64,000 nucleotides of DNA from Mycolicibacterium helvum (GTDB lineage: Bacteria; Actinomycetota; Actinomycetes; Mycobacteriales; Mycobacteriaceae), in NCBI RefSeq assembly GCF_010731895.1, contig NZ_AP022596.1, forward strand, positions 3,968,001-4,032,000, written 5' to 3'. This document shows positions 1 to 9,169 of the stretch, piece by piece. The translations under genes were made by a program, and so were the position numbers. The notes under the pieces are model-generated. The model had not been told where the DNA came from. It saw only the letters and a list, made by a program, of their open reading frames with translations, and ran no database searches. Within the stretch, counting starts at the first letter, position 1. Each line of letters opens with the position of its first letter.

Positions 1-2
1 AG

Positions 3-1448
3 CAACGCGCAGTTGTAAATATCGGCGTCTCACCGTGGTTGGTGCAGCCACTGAGCGCGCCTGCCGGGGCTGGCAAGACGACGTCAATGCGGGCTCTGGT
101 AGCGATGGCTCGTCGCCGCCGAAGCGGGCGAGTGATCGTGTTGGCGCCGACAGGCAACGCCGTCGATGTCGCGGTCCGCGAAGGCGCCGGAGACGTGGGC
201 TACACCATCGCCAAAGCGCTGCGCGACATCGACAATCACAGCCTGACCCTCAGACATACCGACCTCGTCATTGTCGACGAAGCAGGCATGGTCGGCACCG
301 ACGATCTGCGACGCCTGCTCACTGCGACCACGGTCGCGGGGGCCAAGATAGTTTTAGTCGGCGATCAACACCAGCTCGCCCCGGTGAAGGCCCGCGGCGG
401 CATGTTCGCGCAGCTCTGCTCCGACCTGCCGTGGACGCAGAAGCTGTCGGAAGTGTGGCGGATGCGCGACCGAGAAGAGCGCAGTGCATCCCTTGCGCTG
501 CGCGATGGGGGACCGGCCCCGGTGCGCCGCGCGATTGAGTGGTATCGCAAGAAGGGCCGTCTGCATGCCGGAGACGAAATCGCCATGGCCAGCGCTGCTT
601 TGGCAGCGTATCGACGGGACATCGCAGCGGGCAAAGATAGCCTGCTCGTGTGTGACACCAGGGAGATGGCCGACGCCCTGAACCAACGCATCCACAACGA
701 CACCATCGGCCCGAACGCGCCAAAGGTGACCGCTGCACGTGGTCATCAGATTTCCGTTGGCGACCTGATCATTAGCCGCCGCAACGAAACCGCGATCAGC
801 GTCTTGCATGCAACGGACAGCACCCAACATGCCGACCCGGTGCGCAATGGAAATCGGTGGCGCGTCTACGCCATCGACCCTGCCAAACAGCGCATCGCGG
901 CGCGCCGCGTCAGTGACGGTGCCCGCACCGTCTTCACCGGCGACTACCTACGCGACCACATCGCCCCCGGCTACGCCGTCACTGTCCACTCCGCACAAGG
1001 TGCCACCGCCGAGACCACCCACGCCGTGGTGAACAAAAACACCACCCGTGCAGTGTTCTACGTTGCCATGAGTCGAGGACGCCAGGCCAACGCTGCATAT
1101 CTCACCGAGCAGCTCGGCGGCGACCAGAAGGCAGGTCACTACTCGCAACCCGAGCCCAACAATGCGTCTCGTGACTCGAGTCGACATGCGGCCCAACTCG
1201 TTCGCGGAGTCGTTTCCAACGACAGAGATCAAGCCCGCACTGCCCATGACATCGCAGCGCAGGCGCTTGGCAACTCGGCGGGTTGCGGCCGCGTTTCTGC
1301 ACTACAGTCTCGCCGACTTCGGCAGATCACTGACCGCAGGATCGCGCTACAGGACTGGCGGCGCGGGCATTCGGGAGTCGCAGACAAGCTAAATCGCGGG
1401 AAGTGCCAGAGCCGGCAAGCGGGACTCGACGACGTAGTCGAACTCTAG
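3..1448 (+). CDS. TraA/MobF-type conjugative relaxase, C-terminal helicase part (5' end outside the window)
   Basis: The reading frame is open to the left edge, so the gene starts upstream; what is visible is the superfamily I (RecD/TraI-like) helicase half of a relaxase. In order it shows a Walker A motif ([10 protein letters not shown], near base 58), a Walker B/DEAG box (VIVDEAGMV, near 270), motif III (GDQHQLAPV, near 360), and the C-terminal helicase motifs [17 protein letters not shown] and YVAMSRGR (near 980-1080). Enzymes of this kind nick at oriT, stay bound to the strand and unwind it during conjugative transfer. The tail after about base 1130 is weakly conserved and basic. The gene marks the region as part of a plasmid-derived or integrative conjugative element. 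The relaxase HUH domain would be upstream and cannot be seen here. Confidence 0.88.
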   Translation, partial: QRAVVNIGVSPWLVQPLSAPAGAGKTTSMRALVAMARRRRSGRVIVLAPTGNAVDVAVREGAGDVGYTIAKALRDIDNHSLTLRHTDLVIVDEAGMVGTDDLRRLLTATTVAGAKIVLVGDQHQLAPVKARGGMFAQLCSDLPWTQKLSEVWRMRDREERSASLALRDGGPAPVRRAIEWYRKKGRLHAGDEIAMASAALAAYRRDIAAGKDSLLVCDTREMADALNQRIHNDTIGPNAPKVTAARGHQISVGDLIISRRNETAISVLHATDSTQHADPVRNGNRWRVYAIDPAKQRIAARRVSDGARTVFTGDYLRDHIAPGYAVTVHSAQGATAETTHAVVNKNTTRAVFYVAMSRGRQANAAYLTEQLGGDQKAGHYSQPEPNNASRDSSRHAAQLVRGVVSNDRDQARTAHDIAAQALGNSAGCGRVSALQSRRLRQITDRRIALQDWRRGHSGVADKLNRGKCQSRQAGLDDVVEL

Positions 1449-1477
1449 ACCCGGCATTCGAACGAGGACACAGCAGC

Positions 1478-1612
1478 ATGAGCTCCTCAGCCGATGACAA
1501 AAGGCGTCCGTCTGCTGCCGCTCCCATCCGCCGGTACAACATTTGCGAGATGTTCCTTGAGAGCGGAACGGTGATCCGCCGGAGCTGTGAGAACTTTCTC
1601 TACTGGTATTAA
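1478..1612 (+). CDS. Small ORF, 44 aa, unknown
   Basis: An ATG 30 bases after the relaxase stop, preceded by a GAGGA-like ribosome binding site, opens a 44-codon frame (begins MSSSADDKRRPS, ends ENFLYWY). I recognise no family. Its support is only the position directly behind the relaxase and the possible ribosome site, so it may not be real. Confidence 0.22.
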   Translation: MSSSADDKRRPSAAAPIRRYNICEMFLESGTVIRRSCENFLYWY

Positions 1613-1876
1613 AGGAGGACCGGCGTTCTGCGGTCTTTGAGTGCTGGTGCGTCGGTAGGGTCCGCGTCCGGACGGGTGCTGTCTGACTCGTATCTTGACC
1701 GCCCACGAGCGTTGTTGTGCGCCTGCAATTTCCAGATTCATCGACTGCATCCGGTTCGGCGCGGAACCGCCGGACGGAGTGACCTAATAGGACCGCGACC
1801 AAGCATCCCGTACCAGTATCGTCCCCGCCCGGCGGCTCTGCCCATCCCAGAAGGTCCAGTTACAGGAAGGGCTGCA

Positions 1877-2210
1877 ATGGAATCCACCATCGCCGTATCA
1901 AGCCAACCACAGGTAACTGTGGGTGTCGACACGCATAAGCAGGTTCTTTGATTTTCCTTCGGCGGTGCGCCGCGCCATGTAGTCGCGGGTGGGTTGGTGG
2001 CGGCGTAGACCATCCGGCACGGACTCAACCGCGGCGGTAACCGCGACGCGAACCGGGCGCTGCACGTCGTCCTGGTCATGCGGCTAACGAAGTGGTGCGA
2101 TGTCTCAAGCGCTACATCGCCCGCGAAGTCTTCCACCGCCCTGAAACCGCCGCCAACGAGCGCGAAGACCATTGCCGCAATCTAGGGGAGCATCTGGTAT
2201 CAAAAGCACG
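1877..2210 (+). pseudogene. Eroded IS110-family transposase (start and end retained, middle lost)
   Basis: The first 25 codons (from ATG 1877, with an AGGAAGG-like ribosome site) end in TVGVDTHKQVL, the start of the IS110 RuvC-like DEDD domain (usual form VGVDTHKD), and then hit a stop at 1949-1951. About 50 bases on, C-terminal IS110 sequence appears in shifted frames: RHGLNRGGNRDANRALH (near 2010-2070) and RCLKRYIAREVFH (near 2099-2137), the usual tail of these transposases. The central two thirds, with the DEDD and serine motifs, are missing, so the element is dead. The region between the relaxase gene and base 2395 holds no other gene I can support. Confidence 0.72.
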
Positions 2211-2394
2211 CTTCAGAAGCCATGGCGAACTTCAGCGTTCCGATGTGGCTACACATCAATTGAGGCACTCAGTCGTGCGCAATCCTGATTAGAATTGCGG
2301 ACCGCACCTTTTGTCATTTCCGTGGCGGATCCGAGAGCCGCATGGTTAACGTATGACCGGCACAGGCGGCTGCGACGTGTGAGGCGAGACGAAG

Positions 2395-5300
2395 ATGTCA
2401 ATCACCCTGGCGGTATTGGGGACCGTTCTCACTGGCGAGGCCGCTCGCAAGGCCGCTACCAGCGCGGCAGCTAAAGCCTCCGGCGTCCTCGTCGGTCAAG
2501 TTGGGCAGCATTTTAAAGATGCACAAGCCAGGCAGGAGCTCGCCGAGGCCTTTGCCGCTGGGCTTGCCCTCGCCGCATACAGGGCGCGGACCCGCCGCGA
2601 CCTCAACGGTGAGAACCGTGAAGACGTCTTTTGGAAGCGGCTGCCCAAGAGGGCTCTCGCGATTATCAAGCGCAAGAAACCCGCCACCGACAGCCCACAG
2701 ACCCAGTGGTGGGACGGGCACGGCAAAGCAATCTTCGCCCCATTTGAAGACCAGCACCTCGCCGCTGCCGTATCCAAATGCGCCATCGGCACCCCCGACC
2801 CTGCTGACATCCGCCGCCAGCTCACCAAGGCGATCACCACCCGCCGCAGGCATCTCTTGAAGCGAACTCCCGGCTACGCCAACCTGACCGACTTCGGCAA
2901 AAAACACGACATCGATGCCGACCATTTCTGCGAGATCCTGCCTGCCTGCGTCATAGACGCCATCATTACTGCGGGGGCCCAACCAGGAAGCCGCATTACT
3001 CCGCAAGCGCTGCTTTTCGCGATCAGGCAAACACCCCAACTCGCCGCACTGCGCGTGCCAACACTGGACCCACTGCAGGTGCGCGAACAAGTCGCCAATT
3101 GGTGCAGACGCGAATCCGAGCGACAACAACACAACATCGAGCGGCTGGCTTACCTTAAAGGCCGAGACGACCCCGCGAACATCAATGTTGAGGCCAACGT
3201 CCGCGTCGGGCTACGCCGAAAAACCCAACCCACCGACAACCCCTATCTTCCTGCAGCCGCACGTCCTACGGCCAACGAAGACCTCTCGACATACGACAAC
3301 GTCGTCAATAACCATCAGCAGGTGATCGTCCTCGGCGATCCCGGCGTCGGAAAATCCTGGGCGCTACAGATGCACGCCATACGCCTAGCGAAGAACGCAG
3401 CGGACCAACTCGGCAATGATGACGTCAATCCCGATGATGTTGATTTGCCCATTGCGCTGCGATGCGACGCCCTCGCCGCTCACCCCGGCGCTCTCGCCGA
3501 GGCGGCCGTCGCAGAACTCGCCGACCTAGACAGCGCAATGACCCTCGGTCTTCGCCAATGGCTCGAAACACGCTGCCGCGAGGGCAAAGTCACGTTCCTA
3601 CTCGATGCGTTCGATGAAACCCCGGCCGAGCAGCGCTACACCGTGTCCGACATGCTCGACAGACAACCCAATAAGGACGCCAAGTTCATCGTCACGTGCC
3701 GAATCGCAAGCTACAACATGGGAATTCTCAACTCCCGGCAGGTATGCGAAGTGGAACTGCGCCCCTTCGATCATCCCGAGGAATATGTTGCTGCCCTGGA
3801 TCTGCCCGGCGACCGGAAACAGGAACTGACAAAGCTCCTCCGCACCCCGGCGCTAGGAGGCATGGCCCGAATCCCGCTGCTATTGGCGCTGCTGTGCCAC
3901 CTTGCACTTGATCCCAGCGAAGATCTCCCACGGACACGCGCAGTCATCTACCAACGCATCCTCTATCGGTTCCTCAGCGGCGAGCAATCACCAGGAGGGA
4001 CCTTCAAGGCAGCTGCGCTTCCCGCTGACCCCACACAACGTGTCAACACTCTTCGCGGCATTCTGCAGCCACTCGCCTACCGCATCGCCACCAGCGAGGA
4101 TGGCTGGCTTGACCGTATCCCCACCACCACCTTGGACGGTCACCTCGAGGCGATCAAACTAACATCCGGTATGAAACCCGCGGATGCGATCGCGGCTCTA
4201 ACAAGCGCTGGTGTCCTCGTGCGTGATGGCGACGTCAGGGCGGGCCTCACCCCTTCTTACCTATTTGTTCACCGCACCTTCGCCGAATACCTCGTCGCGG
4301 AGCATCTGATGACGCATAACGACCTGGTCGAAGAGTGCCTCACATCGCATCTGCACCTTGAACCCGACTGGTATCAGACCTGGCTCCAATTGACATCCCT
4401 GGCCCCCAAAACCATTCTGCCCAAACTTGTCAACCGGTCACAGGATCCGCTGCATGTCGCGCTGTCAATCGCGGCCGCGGCGATCCCCGAGCTCGACCCC
4501 GAAAGCCGCGCACAGCCCGAAGTGTCTGCCAGCGTGAATAGCCTTATCAGCAAGTGCCTGCCGCTGCTCAACCCGCCAGCGGATCCAGCAGTGCGCACGG
4601 TGGCGATCGACGCTCTCGGACTCATCGGCGGCGCGAAAGCCATCGATGCACTACGAGGACTGCTGACAGGATCTGACGGCGAGACCGCCGCCTTCGCACT
4701 CGCAGGGTCCCCTGATCCAGCCGGCCCGGCCACGCTACGCACGTTCCTGACTGATCCCGCGCTCGGCCGCGGTGAAAGCGAGCAGTACGCTACCTGGGAA
4801 GATTTTCTGCCGTTCGGCCAGCGATACCAGGTTCGGCACATGGTCGCTACAATTCTCAGCTTGCTCGGTGACGCCGAATCAATCCAATTCCTGTGCAACA
4901 TCGCCGCAGACCCCCACTCCGACCCCGAAACACGTAACATCGTCACCCCGATACTCGTCAGAGGTCACGGCAAGGACCCAGCGGTGATCAAAGCCCTGGG
5001 CGCGGTAATGAACACAGATGACGCGGATCTCGATATCCGCCTCACGGCTGCCAGCGAGCTCGGACATTGCGGGCCATGCGCGATCGAACCGCTTCGCGCC
5101 CTGGTGAGCCAGGACAGCGATGTTCCCCCAGAACTCCGCGAAAGCGCCATCAGGGCCGTCGCCGCCATCGGGGGACCAGAGGCGCACGAAATCCTGCACC
5201 AGCTACACAGCGACACCGACGCCGAGATCGGCGCTGCAACCGCGGCGGCCGAAAGCTACAGCGAGCCAGCACCGGCCATCCAGAAAGATCCAACCGACAG

Positions 5301-5853
5301 CTCTGACGCACTCCCCGACCCGCCTCCTGACGAACCGTCCGATCCAGGCGAATCGCCCAGCAGCTCAACAAAATGGCTAGAGGACGAGATGGCCGTCGAG
5401 AAGTTGGAGCTCCAGGATCCCGACATCCTCACTCGGGGAGTAGCCGCGATCAAACTTGCCAACTGCGGGGACACGGCTGGGACCGCCGTCCTATGCGAGG
5501 TACTCGACCACGCAGACTCCGTATTCGGAATAGAAGTTGCGCGCGCACTCGGTCGACTCGGCCGGCTCGCCGGGCAGCAAGCAACCGAGGCTCTCATCCG
5601 CGCACTCGACAATCCCAAGGCCCACGTCACATTCCTGCACGAGGTGGTGAAAGCCCTGGCCGACGTCGACAACAGCGCCCTCATCAACTGGGTGATAACC
5701 CGCAACACAGAAGGACTAAACCCCAATCAAATCGGCCCAATCTATCGTCATTTCCGTACCAAGTCGTGCCCGCCGGAATTGCGGCCTCAGCTCCTATTAG
5801 CATTGGCCGAGGTTACGGTGCGCGGAGCGTGCGGCACCGAATTGACCTCCTGA
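2395..5853 (+). CDS. Very large NACHT-family NTPase with HEAT-like repeat C-terminus
   Basis: This 1152-aa protein has three parts. Residues 1-260 are a helical, alanine-rich N-terminal region with no domain I can name; it is where the effector of an NLR-like protein would sit. Residues about 305-480 are a STAND/NACHT ATPase with Walker A GDPGVGKS (314-321), Walker B LDAFDE (403-408) and the sensor-like strand FIVTCRI. Residues about 700-1130 are repeating helical pairs of HEAT/PBS-lyase type (for example AVRTVAIDALGLIGGAKAI, and ARALGRLGRL), broken by a Pro/Ser/Asp-rich linker near 960-990. Some bacterial NACHT proteins are known anti-phage sensors, in which the repeats recognise a phage product. 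That role here is inference. The gene stands alone between IS110 remnants. The ATG start follows a GAGGCGAGACGAAG purine stretch. Confidence 0.85.
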   Translation: MSITLAVLGTVLTGEAARKAATSAAAKASGVLVGQVGQHFKDAQARQELAEAFAAGLALAAYRARTRRDLNGENREDVFWKRLPKRALAIIKRKKPATDSPQTQWWDGHGKAIFAPFEDQHLAAAVSKCAIGTPDPADIRRQLTKAITTRRRHLLKRTPGYANLTDFGKKHDIDADHFCEILPACVIDAIITAGAQPGSRITPQALLFAIRQTPQLAALRVPTLDPLQVREQVANWCRRESERQQHNIERLAYLKGRDDPANINVEANVRVGLRRKTQPTDNPYLPAAARPTANEDLSTYDNVVNNHQQVIVLGDPGVGKSWALQMHAIRLAKNAADQLGNDDVNPDDVDLPIALRCDALAAHPGALAEAAVAELADLDSAMTLGLRQWLETRCREGKVTFLLDAFDETPAEQRYTVSDMLDRQPNKDAKFIVTCRIASYNMGILNSRQVCEVELRPFDHPEEYVAALDLPGDRKQELTKLLRTPALGGMARIPLLLALLCHLALDPSEDLPRTRAVIYQRILYRFLSGEQSPGGTFKAAALPADPTQRVNTLRGILQPLAYRIATSEDGWLDRIPTTTLDGHLEAIKLTSGMKPADAIAALTSAGVLVRDGDVRAGLTPSYLFVHRTFAEYLVAEHLMTHNDLVEECLTSHLHLEPDWYQTWLQLTSLAPKTILPKLVNRSQDPLHVALSIAAAAIPELDPESRAQPEVSASVNSLISKCLPLLNPPADPAVRTVAIDALGLIGGAKAIDALRGLLTGSDGETAAFALAGSPDPAGPATLRTFLTDPALGRGESEQYATWEDFLPFGQRYQVRHMVATILSLLGDAESIQFLCNIAADPHSDPETRNIVTPILVRGHGKDPAVIKALGAVMNTDDADLDIRLTAASELGHCGPCAIEPLRALVSQDSDVPPELRESAIRAVAAIGGPEAHEILHQLHSDTDAEIGAATAAAESYSEPAPAIQKDPTDSSDALPDPPPDEPSDPGESPSSSTKWLEDEMAVEKLELQDPDILTRGVAAIKLANCGDTAGTAVLCEVLDHADSVFGIEVARALGRLGRLAGQQATEALIRALDNPKAHVTFLHEVVKALADVDNSALINWVITRNTEGLNPNQIGPIYRHFRTKSCPPELRPQLLLALAEVTVRGACGTELTS

Positions 5854-6302
5854 GCTTTGGCTGCGCGGCCTACGCCGGCCAGCGTCACACACATGGGTGG
5901 CGAGAGAGCCACATCCGGTCGCGGGCGCCGATCGCAACCAACCGTGCACTTCGACAACGAGTCTCGGGGAGAAATGTCGTTGTGCCGCGGCGATCGGTCG
6001 ACGTCGATTCGTCCGCAGCCCCATTTCTGAGTCGGCAGGCTCAGAACATCACGACTATGGAGTCCGCGACTGGTGATCATGGAGATGCTACTAACGAGGT
6101 GATGCCCTGTCTCAAAGAGCTACTTCGTCCGCGAAGTCTTCCACGCTCTCAAACCATCGCCAACGACCCTAGAATCATTGCCGCAACATAGGAGCATCTG
6201 ACATCAAGGTCGCGGTGATGCAATTTCACGAGAGTCGTATGTCGTCAAAGGGGGATCGCTCTCAGGAGGACGTGCGACCGCACGTGGGCGCACTGGGCGT
6301 TA
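5854..6302 (+). pseudogene. Gene-free stretch holding a second IS110 C-terminal remnant
   Basis: No intact gene is visible. Around 6095-6200 the DNA encodes, with a frameshift, CLKRYFVREVFHAL, the same IS110 transposase tail as at 2099-2140. The 16 bases CCGCGAAGTCTTCCAC occur identically at 2121-2136 and 6129-6144, and the similarity continues through ATTGCCGCAA and GAGCATCTG. The NACHT gene is therefore bracketed by directly repeated IS110 debris. The rest of the stretch shows nothing I can name. Confidence 0.6.
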
Positions 6303-7073
6303 TCAATCCTGGTGCCGTTCCTGGCTTGGCAGTCCCTCAGCGATGTCTCGCTGAATCCGACGAACTGCGTGACTTGAGTCCGCGGCGTGTAGTCCCTCCC
6401 GCAACGTCCCCATCGGTGGCTGCGGTTCTCCCGCACGCGCGACCCAGGGGCCGTCCAGGTAATTCTGAAAGGTGTGCTCGATCGCATCTACTTGGTCACT
6501 GGTGAGAATTACTCCCCGGCTGGCTTCTTCTAACCAGTCTGTTTGCTGCTGCAACTCGCGCTCCACCGCCCGAGTAGCTAGCTCCAATTCACTAGTTGAC
6601 GGGGCAAACCGTGTCAGGTGAAAGATCGTTCGATGCAGGAAATGTAGACGCCCAACTAACGACAGCTGGGCGATTCTCTTGCTACGAGGTATCGCACTTG
6701 ACGCGATCGTGTTGACGGTCATCAAGTCGCCGTAATGCGTGGAGTGCCCGTCGCCCTTCAAGTCAGGCAGCGGCATCGCCTTATAGCGCTTATCCCAAAA
6801 AGCTAAGTCCAAGAGCTTGCTAGCACTCTGTTCACGCACCGACACTACAGTGACGAATTCGCGAATTCCTTTGGCATCGCGCATTGTGCATGGATGCATA
6901 AATAACATCACCGCGCCAGAGTGATTCGCGACGCCGAGTGCTTCGACATCGTCAAACACATCGCCTTGGTTGTACGGTAACCAATTCGGAACTTCTTCGA
7001 CGCCAGAACGATAGTCGTACAAGGAGTCGACTGGCGGCAACGGTTCGAGCGATTCAGCCATCGCTTCAGGCAC
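6303..7073 (-). CDS. Unknown protein, last gene of a three-gene accessory operon
   Basis: A 256-aa soluble protein without signal peptide or membrane segment. The N-terminal third carries PYNQGDVFDDVEALGV and a hydrophobic strand ending LFMHPCTMRD, then a strand FVTVVSVRE. This GDVF-strand-strand pattern recalls PemK/MazF-like barrels, but the match is loose and no catalytic residue can be assigned. The second half is helical and charged (EREL..QQTDWLEEA). Its start overlaps the stop of the upstream HTH gene by 8 bases, so the two are translationally coupled. With an HTH partner it could be a toxin or effector; that is inference. The DNA looks visibly poorer in G+C than the catabolic genes, consistent with transfer. 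Confidence 0.6.
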   Translation of the reverse strand: MPEAMAESLEPLPPVDSLYDYRSGVEEVPNWLPYNQGDVFDDVEALGVANHSGAVMLFMHPCTMRDAKGIREFVTVVSVREQSASKLLDLAFWDKRYKAMPLPDLKGDGHSTHYGDLMTVNTIASSAIPRSKRIAQLSLVGRLHFLHRTIFHLTRFAPSTSELELATRAVERELQQQTDWLEEASRGVILTSDQVDAIEHTFQNYLDGPWVARAGEPQPPMGTLREGLHAADSSHAVRRIQRDIAEGLPSQERHQD

Positions 7074-7758
7074 GCCTCACAATTCCGCTTGAACCGTCGT
7101 CGAACTCGAGCACCTCGTAGTTAGAGTGACGAGTCTGGCGCCAATCCTTTACCAATTCGTCAAACATCGCCTCTGCACTTATGTTGCCGCATGCGTAGTC
7201 GAGAATGATTGGCGCAGACTCGGTCGTGTAAATTTCCTTTGGAGTCAGTGTGAATTCACTAATCGGCGGCAACAACAGCCAGTTTGCGGGCGACTCAATA
7301 GCCCCTACGGTCGCGAGTGAATGAACGAACGCAGCGAGTTTAGACAGCCTTTGGTGATTCGTAGGTGTTGCATTTCCGGTCGTTCGCCACTTCCGCAGAG
7401 CGGGCACGCTCACACCTAGCATCTGCGCTATGTCAACCCAAGCGAATCCGTAGTCCGTGGCCAGAACGTCGAGTAGGTCTTTGCTCGACTTCTTTTCCAT
7501 TTCACGTGCAGTCGTGGTGATGAGATCCGCGTAATAACCACGATGTTCTTGCTCAAGCTTCGCACCGAGCCGATCATGGTCTTGGCGCTGTTGCCGCCAG
7601 TGCCAGTCACTGTTCCAAGCATCGTCTTTCCAAACATGGCCTTTCCAGTCATCGTCTAGGGCTGTGTCATTGGTACGTTGCTCGTAAGACGCAAGACGTG
7701 ACCCAGACCTCATTGCAAACGATGACGTGACGCTTCGGCTCGACCCCGAAGTACCCAT
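7066..7758 (-). CDS. HTH-domain protein, middle gene of a three-gene accessory operon
   Basis: A 230-aa protein with three visible parts. Residues 1-65 are polar and unusually rich in Trp and Asp (DDWKGHVWKDDAWNSDWHW). A helical stretch follows, then a helix-turn-helix near residues 105-125 (FAWVDIAQMLGVSVPALRKW), and a C-terminal segment (SPANWLLLPPISEFTLTPKEIY) that resembles antitoxin or regulator tails. It probably binds DNA and may regulate the operon. A good GGGGGAGAAG ribosome site precedes the ATG. The upstream gene ends 2 bases before it and the downstream gene overlaps it by 8 bases. A Xre/MbcA-type antitoxin is an alternative reading that I cannot confirm. Confidence 0.6.
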   Translation of the reverse strand: MGTSGSSRSVTSSFAMRSGSRLASYEQRTNDTALDDDWKGHVWKDDAWNSDWHWRQQRQDHDRLGAKLEQEHRGYYADLITTTAREMEKKSSKDLLDVLATDYGFAWVDIAQMLGVSVPALRKWRTTGNATPTNHQRLSKLAAFVHSLATVGAIESPANWLLLPPISEFTLTPKEIYTTESAPIILDYACGNISAEAMFDELVKDWRQTRHSNYEVLEFDDGSSGIVRRA

Positions 7759-7760
7759 TT

Positions 7761-8561
7761 CTACTTCTCCCCCCGAAACATCCGACGCGCCGCATCGGTA
7801 ATCGATTTCTGAAACACAAGTCCGACCGGTTCGTGTAAACTTCTCACCGTTTCCAAAATATCGTCGGCGCCAAAGACATGATATTCGGGAAATGTCGTCG
7901 CACTGTCAACGTCGAGCACAAACATCCGTGTTTTCGGCAGGTCGCTCCTGCTAAATGGCTGGTCTTGGCCCACTACCGTCGCACCGTGAAATGTTCCCCA
8001 CCAGTAAACTAATTCACGGTCGCCTTCAGAATTGTGATAAGACGCTCGTATACCGTTGTGTTCGCCGCCTGGAAGTATCGTCGAAGCAGCCACTAGCTCC
8101 GGCGCAATCCAGTAACTCCACCCAGCCAGATCACCCGGCGGTTCTGGAACCCGAATTTCGTCAAGATAACGTAACCCGATTCGGCGTACCGAAGAGTTGG
8201 CTACGCATGTCTGGTATGCCTCGACAACCGCACGGAGGAACGGTTCGAAGGTTTCCTCATAACCCCTGTAGGTCTCTCCGGAAACCGCAAACGACAGAGA
8301 TGTTGGCGACAATGTTGCGATCGCTTGCCCGTCCTGTCGAATTGCGCGTAGCTTAGGTGAATCGTCATCGGAACTCTGGCGGTCGTTGCCTTTCGGAAAG
8401 ACGCCTGAGAGCTCTAGGATGGGAAGAACTTCTCTAACAGCCGTACCGAAGCCATCGAGTGTGCTCTGTTTCTTGATTTGTGGCTCATAGTTGAGCTGGA
8501 CCTCCACCGTCACCATCGCGAGCGGCGCGTGCGAGTACACCTCCCGGCGAGGGTAGGTCAT
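7761..8561 (-). CDS. TIGR04255-like sporadically distributed protein, first gene of a three-gene operon
   Basis: The 266-aa protein resembles the TIGR04255 family, known mainly for patchy distribution in genomic islands and lacking a settled function. Visible hallmarks are the N-terminal beta strand pattern (LAMVTVEVQLNYEPQ), the central RRIGLRYLDEIRVP block (family form RxGLRYxN) and the C-terminal alternating strands near ELVYWWGTFHG. No enzyme motif is seen. A strong AGGAGGAGA ribosome site lies directly before the ATG, and the next gene starts 2 bases after the stop, so this gene leads the operon. Base composition is lower in G+C than the surrounding chromosome. Confidence 0.62.
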   Translation of the reverse strand: MTYPRREVYSHAPLAMVTVEVQLNYEPQIKKQSTLDGFGTAVREVLPILELSGVFPKGNDRQSSDDDSPKLRAIRQDGQAIATLSPTSLSFAVSGETYRGYEETFEPFLRAVVEAYQTCVANSSVRRIGLRYLDEIRVPEPPGDLAGWSYWIAPELVAASTILPGGEHNGIRASYHNSEGDRELVYWWGTFHGATVVGQDQPFSRSDLPKTRMFVLDVDSATTFPEYHVFGADDILETVRSLHEPVGLVFQKSITDAARRMFRGEK

Positions 8562-8901
8562 TCTCCTCCTAAGAAACCAGATCCGAAACCAAGACTATAA
8601 CCTGCCAGAGGCAAGGCTAACCGGTGCTTCGCGGATGCACGCACGCAAATTGAACGCGTGTCGGCGGCGTAGGTACGACACCGACTCTTCACTGCCTGCG
8701 CGACATCTGCGCTCATGGAGGCAATATCTCTCGCAGGAGAAGTCGTAGCTCTAAATTCTGCCCGTCAGCCCCTGCCGAGGGGCCCGAGTTTGGGAGATTC
8801 CCACCCGCTCCTGTGAACGTGAGCGACAAGCCCCAGCTTGGGGGTCACGACCGGACCCGGGGGCGAGAGGCGTTGTGCCGCCACGCGCCCCCGGAGTTCA
8901 G
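8562..8901. other. Intergenic region, no gene seen
   Basis: This stretch holds the promoter side of the TIGR04255-like operon at its left and the 3' side of a small minus-strand gene at its right. The middle contains short G-rich runs (CCCGAGTTTGGG near 8785, partly repeated near 8917). I see no open frame with a ribosome site and no RNA I can identify. Confidence 0.4.
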
Positions 8902-9168
8902 TTAACTCCCAACCCGAGTTTGGATGGCAATGCCGTTGCTGATCGCAGTGGCGTACTTTTGCACTTCCCGATCCGACATCGAGCCACCAAACCGAGCGAA
9001 CTCGCGTTTCAGAACAGGCACGATCTCAGCGATCGGTCGTCCCTTATAGCGATCCCTCATGGAATCCAGCACGACCTGCAGCCTCGCGGCGACGTCCTGC
9101 AGAGCCGGCTCGACCGCGCGGGCAAGCTGTTTTTCGAAGTCAGGGCTTATCTCGAAACCAGAACCCAT
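8902..9168 (-). CDS. Small hypothetical protein, 88 aa, mobile-element type
   Basis: A short soluble protein (begins MGSGFEISPDFEKQLARAVEPALQDVAARLQ) that is mostly amphipathic helix, with a charged centre (RDRYKGRPIAEIVPVLKREF) and the ending YATAISNGIAIQTRVGS. No family is recognised with certainty; helical proteins of this size are common in actinobacterial phages and plasmids. It begins one base after the stop of the upstream small gene, so the two form a minimal operon. Function unknown. Confidence 0.5.
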   Translation of the reverse strand: MGSGFEISPDFEKQLARAVEPALQDVAARLQVVLDSMRDRYKGRPIAEIVPVLKREFARFGGSMSDREVQKYATAISNGIAIQTRVGS

Positions 9169-9169
9169 G

